A stretch of 64,000 nt of DNA from CAZHHH01 sp052400685 (lineage in GTDB: Bacteria; Bacteroidota; Bacteroidia; Bacteroidales; Marinilabiliaceae), in NCBI GenBank assembly GCA_052400685.1, contig JBQTGJ010000001.1, one strand, 5' to 3'. Of the stretch, positions 9,100-16,741 are shown one piece after another. The position numbers and the translations under genes were made by a program. Within the stretch, counting starts at the first letter, position 1. Every line of letters begins with the position of its first letter. The notes under the pieces were generated by a model that made no database searches, had not been told where the DNA came from, and saw nothing but the letters and a program-made list of their open reading frames with translations.

Positions 9100-10443
9100 A
9101 TGAAAAGAATAAATTATCTGCTTATAGGTGCTTTTCTGGTTTGCCTGATTTTTGTTGGGGCAAGCTGGCAGGGGGCGCGCAGGCATCGTAAGCCGACTGT
9201 TTCGACCAACCTTAGCGAGGTGGGTTTGGGATGGTCTGAGAACAGTGTTAATGCAACAATTTTTAGAAAAAATTCAGTCGTATCATCCAGCAAGTATCAG
9301 TTTGTTGCCTATTATGACAGTTCGTCGCATGTGGTGATTGCCAGGCGTGAGCATGGCAGTGATAAATGGGAGGTTAGGCAAACGCAATACCATGGAAATA
9401 TTAGGGATGCCCATAATGTCATTAGTCTTATGGTTGATGGCGACGGTTATCTGCATGTCAGCTGGGATCATCACAACAATGCGTTGAATTATTGTAAGAG
9501 TTTGGAGCCTGAAGGATTACAAATGGACGAAAAAACTGTTATGACGGGGAGCAATGAGCAAGCCGTTTCTTATCCTGAATTTTACCAAATGGCTGATGGA
9601 AGTTTGCTTTTCGCCTACCGGGATGGTGGCTCTGGAAACGGGAATCTGGTGCTTAATAAATATGACCTGAAGTCTCGTAACTGGACACGACTACAAAGTA
9701 ATTTAATTGATGGGCAGGGGAAAAGAAATGCTTATTGGCAAATGTTTGTCGATGGCAAGGGGGTAATACATGTTTCATGGGTTTGGCGCGAAAGCCCCGA
9801 TGTGAGGTCTAATCATGATATGTGTTATGCCTGCTCTAAGGATGGTGGTGTAACATGGACCAAATCAACAGGTGAATTGTATGCGTTACCGATTACGCTG
9901 GAAACAGCTGAAATTGTTCAGCATATTCCACAAGGCAGTAATTTGATTAATCAGACATCTATGACCACGGATGCCTCCGGAAATCCTTATATTGCGACCT
10001 ACTTTAAGACGGCGGAGGACAGTTGTACTCAGTTTTATGTGCTTTATCGGCATAACGACTGTTGGAAAATGTCTGCGGCCAGTGAGCGTAAGCTCGATTT
10101 TGATCTGGGAGGCATGGGGTCGCGTAGTATCCCTGTCAGCAGGCCGTTGCTGTTGTTTTTGAAGACTGGTTCAGGACAACAATTGGCATTGGTTTATCGG
10201 GATGAGGAGGTTGATAACAATGTGATCTTGGCATTGGCTGAACCCGATGACCATTTGTACTGGCATTCTCAGATTATTAGCCCTTATCCGGTTGATCGGT
10301 GGGAGCCATCGTACGACAGCGAGTTGATAAAAAAACGGAATAAGTTGCATTTATATTTTCAAAAAGTAGCGCAGGGACAAGCTGAAACAACGGTTGCATT
10401 AACGCCTCAGCCGGTTGGCATTTTGGAGGTTGATGTGAAGTAG
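9100..10443 (+). CDS. BNR-4 repeat beta-propeller protein, putative polysaccharide lyase or glycosidase
   Basis: A 447-residue protein with an N-terminal signal or anchor helix (KRINYLLIGAFLVCLIFVGA) and a predicted seven-bladed propeller of the BNR_4 type. Visible motifs are DAHNVISLMVDGDGYLHVSW followed by DHHNN (family active-site His region), SYPEF, LLFAYRDG and YWQMFVDGKGVIHVSW. This architecture occurs in PL24/PL25 ulvan lyases and in GH145-like rhamnosidases, so lyase or uronyl/rhamnosyl cleavage is plausible; assignment to one family is inference. An upstream in-frame ATG at 9049 would add 17 residues encoded by the family B repeat. I prefer 9100 because a standard MKR signal sequence begins there. 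A strong terminator follows at 10624-10659. Confidence 0.75.
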   Translation: MKRINYLLIGAFLVCLIFVGASWQGARRHRKPTVSTNLSEVGLGWSENSVNATIFRKNSVVSSSKYQFVAYYDSSSHVVIARREHGSDKWEVRQTQYHGNIRDAHNVISLMVDGDGYLHVSWDHHNNALNYCKSLEPEGLQMDEKTVMTGSNEQAVSYPEFYQMADGSLLFAYRDGGSGNGNLVLNKYDLKSRNWTRLQSNLIDGQGKRNAYWQMFVDGKGVIHVSWVWRESPDVRSNHDMCYACSKDGGVTWTKSTGELYALPITLETAEIVQHIPQGSNLINQTSMTTDASGNPYIATYFKTAEDSCTQFYVLYRHNDCWKMSAASERKLDFDLGGMGSRSIPVSRPLLLFLKTGSGQQLALVYRDEEVDNNVILALAEPDDHLYWHSQIISPYPVDRWEPSYDSELIKKRNKLHLYFQKVAQGQAETTVALTPQPVGILEVDVK

Positions 10444-10470
10444 TAGCATTTTGTTGGCGGTTGTTATTCA

Positions 10471-10560
10471 ATGCTTATAAGATAACTCCAGTTTTGGGGC
10501 TTGCGTAGCTTGAAAAATGTGAGTCTATTTGTTTAAATGGTTATTTTGAAAAATGAACTT
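10471..10560 (+). repeat. Family A interspersed repeat, fragment
   Basis: Contains GGGGCTTGCGTAGCTTGAAA, AAATGTGAGTCTATT and a GTTTAAATGGTTATTTTGA block. These align with the middle of the copy at 8694-8838. Neither terminal inverted repeat is well preserved. Confidence 0.5.
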
Positions 10561-10623
10561 AACGAAAAAATGATGTTTTTTTATTGACACTATTTATATT
10601 TTATCAAACTTTTTAGTTATGTG

Positions 10624-10659
10624 GGCGCCTGTAAAATTTTTGCATGGCGCCTTTTTTTT
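10624..10659 (+). terminator. Rho-independent terminator after the BNR-4 gene
   Basis: GGCGCC (10624-10629) pairs with GGCGCC (10646-10651), with further partial pairing in TGTAAAA/TTTTTGCA, followed by eight T (10652-10659). It terminates plus-strand transcription. The T run touches the TAA stop of the converging ABC gene. Confidence 0.85.
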
Positions 10660-12154
10660 AGCAAATCTTTCCATTCTCAGTTAGTTGAAGGTGGTGAGTT
10701 ACACTGTTGGGTAGTTGTTCCTGATGATGGGTAACATAAATCCAGGTTATGTTGCTTCCTTCCGATAATGCATCTATTATTTCTTTGAAATATGATTGTT
10801 GTGCCGTGTCAAAGCCCTGGCAGGGTTCATCGAGAATCAGGAGAACAGGATTTTTAACCATGGCGCGAGCCAGCAAACATAACCGTTGCATACTAACGGG
10901 CAATTGTCGTAACGGCTTATTCTGATAATCGGTCAGGTTTAGTAATTTTATCCAGTCGTCAACAATTTTTTCCTGTTGGCCGGTCACTTTTCTGAACACC
11001 CCCATTGTGTCGTAGAATCCGGACTGGATGATATGGCGACAATTTTGATCGGCGGGGAAAAATTGAAATAATTCAGGCGACATAAATCCGATATTACGTT
11101 TTATGTCCCATATACTTTCTCCGGAACCACGCTGGCGGTCAAACAGAATTATATCGTTGGCGTAGGCCTGTGGATGGTCTCCGCAAATAAGGCTCAAAAG
11201 CGTTGATTTTCCGGAACCGTTGGGCCCCGATAAGGCCCACTTCTCGCCTTGTTTAATGGTCCAGTTGACATTATCAAGCACTTTACCTGATCCGTAGCTT
11301 ACTGAAGCGTTTCTTAGTTTTGCTATTATATTAAACAGAGGCCGGTGTGAAATTAAGGGTTTTAATAGTTGTTCATTTACCAGCGGGTAATTGGTGTGTT
11401 TAAAGTTATCTGGACTGAAATTTTTTCGTTCGATAAATTGTGGTGAAGCACCTTTTTTCATAACAGCGACCGTGGTTATTACGGATGGCATTTCTGTCGC
11501 ATCGCATACCATAATAAGATTGATACCCGAGTTGGCGATGGTGGTAAAAATGTTATTGAATTGCTGTCTCGATTTTACGTCAACACCGGACAAAGGCTGA
11601 TCCAGTAATATCAGTTTCGGATTTTTTAGTAAGGCAGCCCCTATCCTGAGACGTCGTGATTCCCCATTTGACAGCTTGATAAGGTGCTTATCGAGTAATG
11701 GCTCCAAATGCAACAGGGCTATTGTTTGCGGTAAGTCCCATGGCCCGGAACAGGTTGCTGAGAGCGCTTTTTGCGCCAAATATGTTTTTACTGTTGGTGC
11801 ATCTTCGGCAAAGGAGGCGTTGTATCGCTGCTGGTAAAAAAAGTCCTGTTGGTTTTGCAGATTCCTGAAGTCGTGCCGCACATCCATATAGGCTATAAGA
11901 TGATTCAGCGAGAAGGTTGGATCCTGAATAACGTTCGTTTCTTTATAACGCTTGTAAAAGGGCCTCTCAATGGTTCCGTCTATAGCCGGTTGCTTGCCGG
12001 CAATGGTTCGAAGTAGTGTGCTCTTTCCCGTTCCACTATCACCGATAATGGCCAGGTGATCGTTGTTTTTGAGTTCAAAAGATAAGTCGTTGAAAATGGT
12101 TTCGTTGCCAATGACTACCGCTACATCTTTTAATTTAAGTATGGTTTGACACAT
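10658..12154 (-). CDS. ABC protein with two fused ATPase domains, ModF-like
   Basis: Cytoplasmic 498-residue tandem nucleotide-binding-domain protein with no membrane segments, resembling ModF/PhrA proteins of unsettled function. NBD1 has Walker A GDSGTGKST (38-46), signature LSNGE (161-165) and Walker B LILLDQP, in which the catalytic Glu is Gln186. NBD2 has Walker A GPNGSGKST (310-318), a degenerate signature LPVSMQR (418-424) and intact Walker B LLILDEP (Glu443). In a head-to-tail sandwich this gives one consensus ATP site (NBD2 Walker motifs plus NBD1 signature) and one degenerate site. The gene starts 8 bp after the APC-type permease gene ends, so the two are co-transcribed. The ligand and any membrane partner are unknown. 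Confidence 0.82.
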   Translation of the reverse strand: MCQTILKLKDVAVVIGNETIFNDLSFELKNNDHLAIIGDSGTGKSTLLRTIAGKQPAIDGTIERPFYKRYKETNVIQDPTFSLNHLIAYMDVRHDFRNLQNQQDFFYQQRYNASFAEDAPTVKTYLAQKALSATCSGPWDLPQTIALLHLEPLLDKHLIKLSNGESRRLRIGAALLKNPKLILLDQPLSGVDVKSRQQFNNIFTTIANSGINLIMVCDATEMPSVITTVAVMKKGASPQFIERKNFSPDNFKHTNYPLVNEQLLKPLISHRPLFNIIAKLRNASVSYGSGKVLDNVNWTIKQGEKWALSGPNGSGKSTLLSLICGDHPQAYANDIILFDRQRGSGESIWDIKRNIGFMSPELFQFFPADQNCRHIIQSGFYDTMGVFRKVTGQQEKIVDDWIKLLNLTDYQNKPLRQLPVSMQRLCLLARAMVKNPVLLILDEPCQGFDTAQQSYFKEIIDALSEGSNITWIYVTHHQEQLPNSVTHHLQLTENGKIC

Positions 12155-12162
12155 CTGTCTTG

Positions 12163-14289
12163 TTAATTGTCAATAGGCCGGCCAATATATTTGTCAATGA
12201 GAATATTGATAGATTTTGGTTCGCCGATTATCGTGAGTACATCATATTTTTGAAGCACGGTAGCTCCATGTGGAGTGATGGTTTCGCCATCGCGTTCGAT
12301 TAGGGCTACCAGCACCTCTTCTGGTAATTTAATTTCCTTCAGTTGTTTACCAATCACTTCAGCCTGATTGGTACCAGGTATCAATTCAACTGTTACATAG
12401 TGTTCGTTGTGCAACAGGTATTCTTTCAAAGCCCTGTCGCTGGTTATGGCTAATGCTTCGGTCAGGAAGTTTTGACGTTCAATGATGTCCACTAAACGGG
12501 ATAACATTCTGAGTTGCTGACGCGATTCGGCTTTGGGGTTGACAAGGAAGAAGAAGATGCGGATGTAATCTTCCGAAGAGATGCCCCCTTTATGAACCGG
12601 TTTCCTGACACCCGGTTCTTTAGTCACAACAATGTGAAGTGAAGGGTGGTCAATACCTTCATTTTTTGCGTACAGAATGGACACTTTTGGGATGATCAAT
12701 GCAGGCTCAATGGGTGACGTGGCATAAAACTCTTTAATCAGCTCTTCTTTTGGCGCATGCATCTCAACAGCAAAGCCCTCTGCAATATAATCGGTCAGTT
12801 CTTCGTAGTTAAATGGTTTATCGAGATGTGTAATACGAGCTCTGATGATGGTTTCGTCAAAAGGATCGCCGCGGCGTAATCCTTTTTCTTTGAGGATACC
12901 CATAAATTCATTTTCCAGATCCTGGTATTGGTATTTACCCAGAAGTGCAAACCAGTGAAAAATAGCTCCTTCGCGCTTAACCCTCCTGCGTGCATAATAA
13001 TAGTACCATATATATCCTAATGCAATGATAAAGGCGGTGAATAAAATGGTTGTCCATCCCATATAAATAATCAGAACGACAGAGATGAAAATTCCGGCTA
13101 CCTGCATACCCGGATAAAGGGGAGAACGGTAGCCCGGGTCATAGGTGTCAATGTTACTCTTGCGAAATACGATCACCGAAAAGTTGATGAACATAAATAC
13201 CAATAGCTGAAAAGTACTGGCTAACTTCACAATGCCTTCTTCCGTCAAAACGAGGATAAAAAAGAGGATAAGTCCCGATGTCAGCAGGATGGCCGGCGCA
13301 GGTATTCCTTTTTTATTGACTTTGGAGAATATGGGCGGAAACAGTTTGTCGCGACCCATTGCCAGCGGGAAACGTGATGACGCCAGTAAGCCGGCGTTGC
13401 CGGTTGATGCAAAGGCCGCCATTGCAGCACCGGTCATGAGGTAAACGCCTACATTCCCGGGCAGCCACCTGAATAAATGTTTGGCGGCAGCTGCAGCAGG
13501 GGCCATTTCGGTGGCCAGTTGGTTGGGTTCAATGATCGAGACCATGATAAAAACGCCCAATACATATATTAACCCTGTCACCACAAGCGATAGAAGCATC
13601 CCTAAAGGGATATTACGTTCAGGATTTTTTATCTCTTCGGCAACGCTGGTTATTTGCGTAAGGCCCAGATATGATACGAAAACGAAACCGGCAGTTGTTA
13701 TGAGTCCTTCAAAACCATTGGTTAATAGTGGACTGAAATGCTTGTTGTTTTGAGGTATTTCAATATTGGATGTGAAAAAGATGTTGCTTAACCCATCAAC
13801 AATGAAGGCGCAAAGAACAATGATCAGGAAAATGACAAATATGTTTTGAAGACCGGATGTTTTTTTGGCACCAACCAAATTCAGTAGCATGAAAAATAAT
13901 GTGGCGGATAAAGCTACCCCTTTTACCGGAACGTCCCAAAACATGACGGCATAAGCGCCAATACCAATGATGGCAAATGAGGTTTTAAATAGTAGGGAGA
14001 AATAAGTTCCGAGGCCCCCTATGGTTCCCATTAAAGGGCCCAGACTGCGGTCGAGGAAGAAATAGGCCCCGCCTGAACGTGGCAAAGCTGTTGATATTTC
14101 AGCCATACTGAACATGGCCGGCATAATAAGCAACCCCGCCAGTAAATAGGCCAAAAATACCGACGGCCCGGTATATTGTGAGGCCAAACCGGGTAACAGG
14201 AAGAAGCCCGAACTAAACATGGCTCCGGTACTGATGGAAAACACATCAAATAGCCCTAATTCCTTTTTTAGTTTTGTTGTGTTTGCCAT
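12163..14289 (-). CDS. APC-superfamily permease fused to EIIA-like and RCK_C-like domains
   Basis: A 708-residue inner-membrane protein. Residues 1 to about 430 carry about 12 transmembrane helices with the APC opening FDVFSISTGAMFSSGFFLLPG and ALPRSGGAYFFLDRSLG. They are followed by a soluble tail. Residues about 475-625 resemble a PTS EIIA (PtsN-type) fold: IEPALIIPKVSIL, then GIDHPSLHIVV and an FFFLVNP strand. The PHxR phospho-His motif is replaced by Pro534-Lys535-Val536. Residues about 632-705 resemble an RCK/TrkA C-terminal ligand-binding domain (LPEEVLVALIERDGETITPH, then VLQKYDVLTIIG). Known APC relatives move amino acids or cations; the cargo here is not predictable. The tail probably senses a ligand and gates transport. 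Confidence 0.83.
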   Translation of the reverse strand: MANTTKLKKELGLFDVFSISTGAMFSSGFFLLPGLASQYTGPSVFLAYLLAGLLIMPAMFSMAEISTALPRSGGAYFFLDRSLGPLMGTIGGLGTYFSLLFKTSFAIIGIGAYAVMFWDVPVKGVALSATLFFMLLNLVGAKKTSGLQNIFVIFLIIVLCAFIVDGLSNIFFTSNIEIPQNNKHFSPLLTNGFEGLITTAGFVFVSYLGLTQITSVAEEIKNPERNIPLGMLLSLVVTGLIYVLGVFIMVSIIEPNQLATEMAPAAAAAKHLFRWLPGNVGVYLMTGAAMAAFASTGNAGLLASSRFPLAMGRDKLFPPIFSKVNKKGIPAPAILLTSGLILFFILVLTEEGIVKLASTFQLLVFMFINFSVIVFRKSNIDTYDPGYRSPLYPGMQVAGIFISVVLIIYMGWTTILFTAFIIALGYIWYYYYARRRVKREGAIFHWFALLGKYQYQDLENEFMGILKEKGLRRGDPFDETIIRARITHLDKPFNYEELTDYIAEGFAVEMHAPKEELIKEFYATSPIEPALIIPKVSILYAKNEGIDHPSLHIVVTKEPGVRKPVHKGGISSEDYIRIFFFLVNPKAESRQQLRMLSRLVDIIERQNFLTEALAITSDRALKEYLLHNEHYVTVELIPGTNQAEVIGKQLKEIKLPEEVLVALIERDGETITPHGATVLQKYDVLTIIGEPKSINILIDKYIGRPIDN

Positions 14290-14397
14290 ATATATTGTGG
14301 TTTGATGGTCTGGTTTATGAATAGAATTAGTTTCTATAACAAATTATCGTCATAAAAGATTATGCGAGTCATCAAAAATACGAAAAATCCTTTAATT

Positions 14398-14541
14398 AGT
14401 ATTTGTCTATAAAGTCAACTTCTGCGTTACGCTTGTCATAAAAACAGTCATTTACGAAAAGTAAACTTCTTGATTTTTATGACTTCGCAAGCCTTGAATT
14501 TTAACTTTATATTTCAAACACTGAGTTTATGGACAGGCACT
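14398..14541 (-). repeat. Family A interspersed repeat, full 144-bp copy (reverse orientation)
   Basis: Read on minus it begins AGTGCCTGTCCATAAACTCA and ends TTTATAGACAAATACT. It contains the nested TCATAAAAA/TTTTTATGA arms and GTTTACTTTTCGTAAATGAC. By eye it is about 90% identical to 18540-18683. Flanks are AATT on both sides. A second, partial unit (14546-14587, AGTGCTTGCACGTAAAGTTC) abuts through the sequence CACTAATTAGTGC. Confidence 0.82.
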
Positions 14542-14687
14542 AATTAGTGCTTGCACGTAAAGTTCATAACAGAAGGCTTTGGTGCTTAAAAAGTTATTTT
14601 AATCGCATTTATATTTCATGAAATCAGCTTTTTTCACTTTTCGCCGGTGGCTGCCGGATTTTTAGTTTTAAAGCTATAAACGCAGTA

Positions 14688-14730
14688 AGTCCCGCAACAA
14701 TGAATATTTAATTTTCATTATCCCGGGACT
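14688..14730 (-). terminator. Hairpin downstream of the SulP gene, possible terminator
   Basis: AGTCCCG (14688-14694) with ATGAA pairs with TTCAT and CGGGACT (ending 14730), 24 bp beyond the SulP stop on minus. No clear T run follows on the minus strand, so termination is only a possibility. RNA-processing or operator roles are alternatives. Confidence 0.45.
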
Positions 14731-14753
14731 CTGACAAAAAAGACAAATAGATC

Positions 14754-16412
14754 TTAACCTACTTTGGCTTTGTTTCTTGCTATTTCAAGTGCCGTATCGA
14801 AACTTGAACAGACATTATCTTTGCCAACCAAATTGACGATATTGTGTTTTTCCAATTCGGCGCGAACATTTTCATTGACGCCCGAAAGAATAATCTGCTT
14901 TTTCATGTGAATGAAATGTTTTAGCATCGCATTGAAGTTATAAACGCCTGTGGCATCAATCATAGGAACGTTACGCATCCTGATAATGACAATGGTTGAG
15001 CGGTCGGCGATGTTATGTATTAGTTCTTTGAAGCGATTGGCTACACCAAAGAACATAGGCCCTGAAATTTCAAATACATCAACATTGGCAGGAAGTTCCA
15101 ATGAGATCATTCCTGTATCGTCGGTATCGTCGGTAGGGTACGAAACCAGGGGTTTAACCTCAGCCACATCTGCCATCCGTTTCATAAATAACATGGCAGC
15201 AAGTACCATTCCCACTTCAATGGCTACGGTCAGGTCTACAACTACTGTTAGGATGAAAGCAGTTAGCAGTACGCCTGTGTCGTATTTTGAGCCTTTGGTG
15301 ATGGCGACAAAACTTCGCCATTCGCTCATATTGTACGCCACAACGATCAATATTCCCGAAAGGGTGGCCAAGGGGATTAGTTTTGCCCATTTCCCGGCAA
15401 ATAGCATAATAATGAGCAGTACAATAGCATGTACAATACCTGCGACAGGTGTGCGACCGCCATTTTTAACGTTAGTGGCGGTACGTGCTATGGCGCCGGT
15501 TGCCGGGATACCCCCAAAGAGGGCACTTCCCAGGTTGGCAAAGCCTTGTGCTATCAGTTCGGTGTTGCTGCGGTGACGGCCACCAATCATACCGTCTGAG
15601 ACTACCGCCGATAACAACGATTCGATGGAGCCAAGCATGGCAATCGTAAAGGCTGGCCCAATATATTTAATCAGATCAGTAATGGCAATATGAGGCATTG
15701 AAGGGGCAGGCAGACTGGCTGATATTTCGCCAAACTTACTGCCGATGGTTTCAACGTCCAGCCCCAAAACCGGAACGATGATGACACTTATTATTAGAGC
15801 GATGAGTGATCCGGGGATTTTTTTGCTGACGCGGCTCCATAGCAATGTGACTAACAGACTGATGACGGCAATGCCCAAAGCTGCCGGGCTGACGGTTGAA
15901 AATGATGAGGCCAGGACACCTATTTTACCTATAAAGTCGGCCGGCAGTTCACCTGTGGTCAGACCAAAAAAATCTTTTATCTGGGAGGTGAAAATCAGCA
16001 AAGCAATACCACTGGTAAAACCGACTGTAAGCGGGTAGGGTATAAAACGGATGACGGCTCCCAATCTGAATACGCCAAATAAAATCATGATAACGCCGGC
16101 CATCATGGTTGAGATGATAAGTCCTTCGAAGCCATAAGTCGCTACAATACCAGCTACTATAACCACGAAAGCGCCGGTTGGGCCACCTATCTGAACGCGG
16201 CTTCCTCCCAGAAGCGAGATAGTAAAACCGGCAATTACTGCAGTTATCAACCCTTTTTCGGGACCTACACCTGAAGCAATCGCGAAAGCTATAGCTAGAG
16301 GCAGGGCTACAACCCCGACGATTAATCCCGCCATAACATCTCGCATGAACTGATGGCGCGAATACCCACCACGAAGCGTCGTTAACAGCTTCGGCAGAAA
16401 AAACGACTCCAT
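14754..16412 (-). CDS. SulP family anion transporter with STAS domain
   Basis: Inner-membrane transporter of the SLC26/SulP family, 552 residues, the usual length. The N-terminal signature appears as DVMAGLIVGVVALPLAIAFA, followed by GGSRVQIGGPTGAFVVIVAG; roughly 12-14 helices run to about residue 430. A cytoplasmic STAS domain (about 440-550) has FEISGPMFFGVANRF and IVIIRMRNVPMIDATGVYNF, with Asp and Thr at the usual anti-sigma-antagonist-like phospho-site. Likely substrates are sulfate, bicarbonate or other anions; sequence does not decide. The gene stands alone, with a family A repeat downstream and the divergent phosphate symporter upstream. Confidence 0.92.
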   Translation of the reverse strand: MESFFLPKLLTTLRGGYSRHQFMRDVMAGLIVGVVALPLAIAFAIASGVGPEKGLITAVIAGFTISLLGGSRVQIGGPTGAFVVIVAGIVATYGFEGLIISTMMAGVIMILFGVFRLGAVIRFIPYPLTVGFTSGIALLIFTSQIKDFFGLTTGELPADFIGKIGVLASSFSTVSPAALGIAVISLLVTLLWSRVSKKIPGSLIALIISVIIVPVLGLDVETIGSKFGEISASLPAPSMPHIAITDLIKYIGPAFTIAMLGSIESLLSAVVSDGMIGGRHRSNTELIAQGFANLGSALFGGIPATGAIARTATNVKNGGRTPVAGIVHAIVLLIIMLFAGKWAKLIPLATLSGILIVVAYNMSEWRSFVAITKGSKYDTGVLLTAFILTVVVDLTVAIEVGMVLAAMLFMKRMADVAEVKPLVSYPTDDTDDTGMISLELPANVDVFEISGPMFFGVANRFKELIHNIADRSTIVIIRMRNVPMIDATGVYNFNAMLKHFIHMKKQIILSGVNENVRAELEKHNIVNLVGKDNVCSSFDTALEIARNKAKVG

Positions 16413-16741
16413 AAAAATATATTTATAATTTAGTGTTTAGTAGCTTTGTCGGAAAGTGTCCTGTTTGAGCGTGCAAACTTAAAAGAAATATCTGCCGTTA
16501 TTCAATATCGGCTTGTAATTTTTAACCATGAGGGGTTGTTTTGTTTTTTTTCAATATTTTTTAACGTTTTGCCATTTTGTACTACTTTTTCTAATGTTGG
16601 TCGACTATATTGCGAAAAGTGAAGATTTTACACTTTGGTTGTGAAAAAATAATTATATTTTTGTCATGATAAAGTTAACAACGGATAATTGGTTGAAAAT
16701 CAATCGAAAACAACCACTGTTTTCCGTAACCAGAAAAACGC
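16413..16741. other. 329-bp divergent promoter region between SulP and Na/Pi symporter
   Basis: AT-rich and non-coding. It contains the plus-strand promoter listed at 16634-16663. No repeat of family A or B and no ORF was seen. Confidence 0.6.
16634..16663 (+). promoter_or_regulatory. Bacteroidetes-type promoter for the Na/Pi symporter gene
   Basis: A perfect -7 box TAnnTTTG (TATTTTTG, 16656-16663) is preceded by a TTTG -33 box (16634-16637) with an 18-bp spacer. The predicted start of transcription is near 16670, about 70 nt before the ATG at 16742. Confidence 0.6.

Noticed and set aside
14950..15576. 208-codon plus-strand frame opposite the SulP gene
   Set aside because: It is antisense to conserved SulP and STAS motifs and has Ser/Thr/Ala-rich shadow composition.
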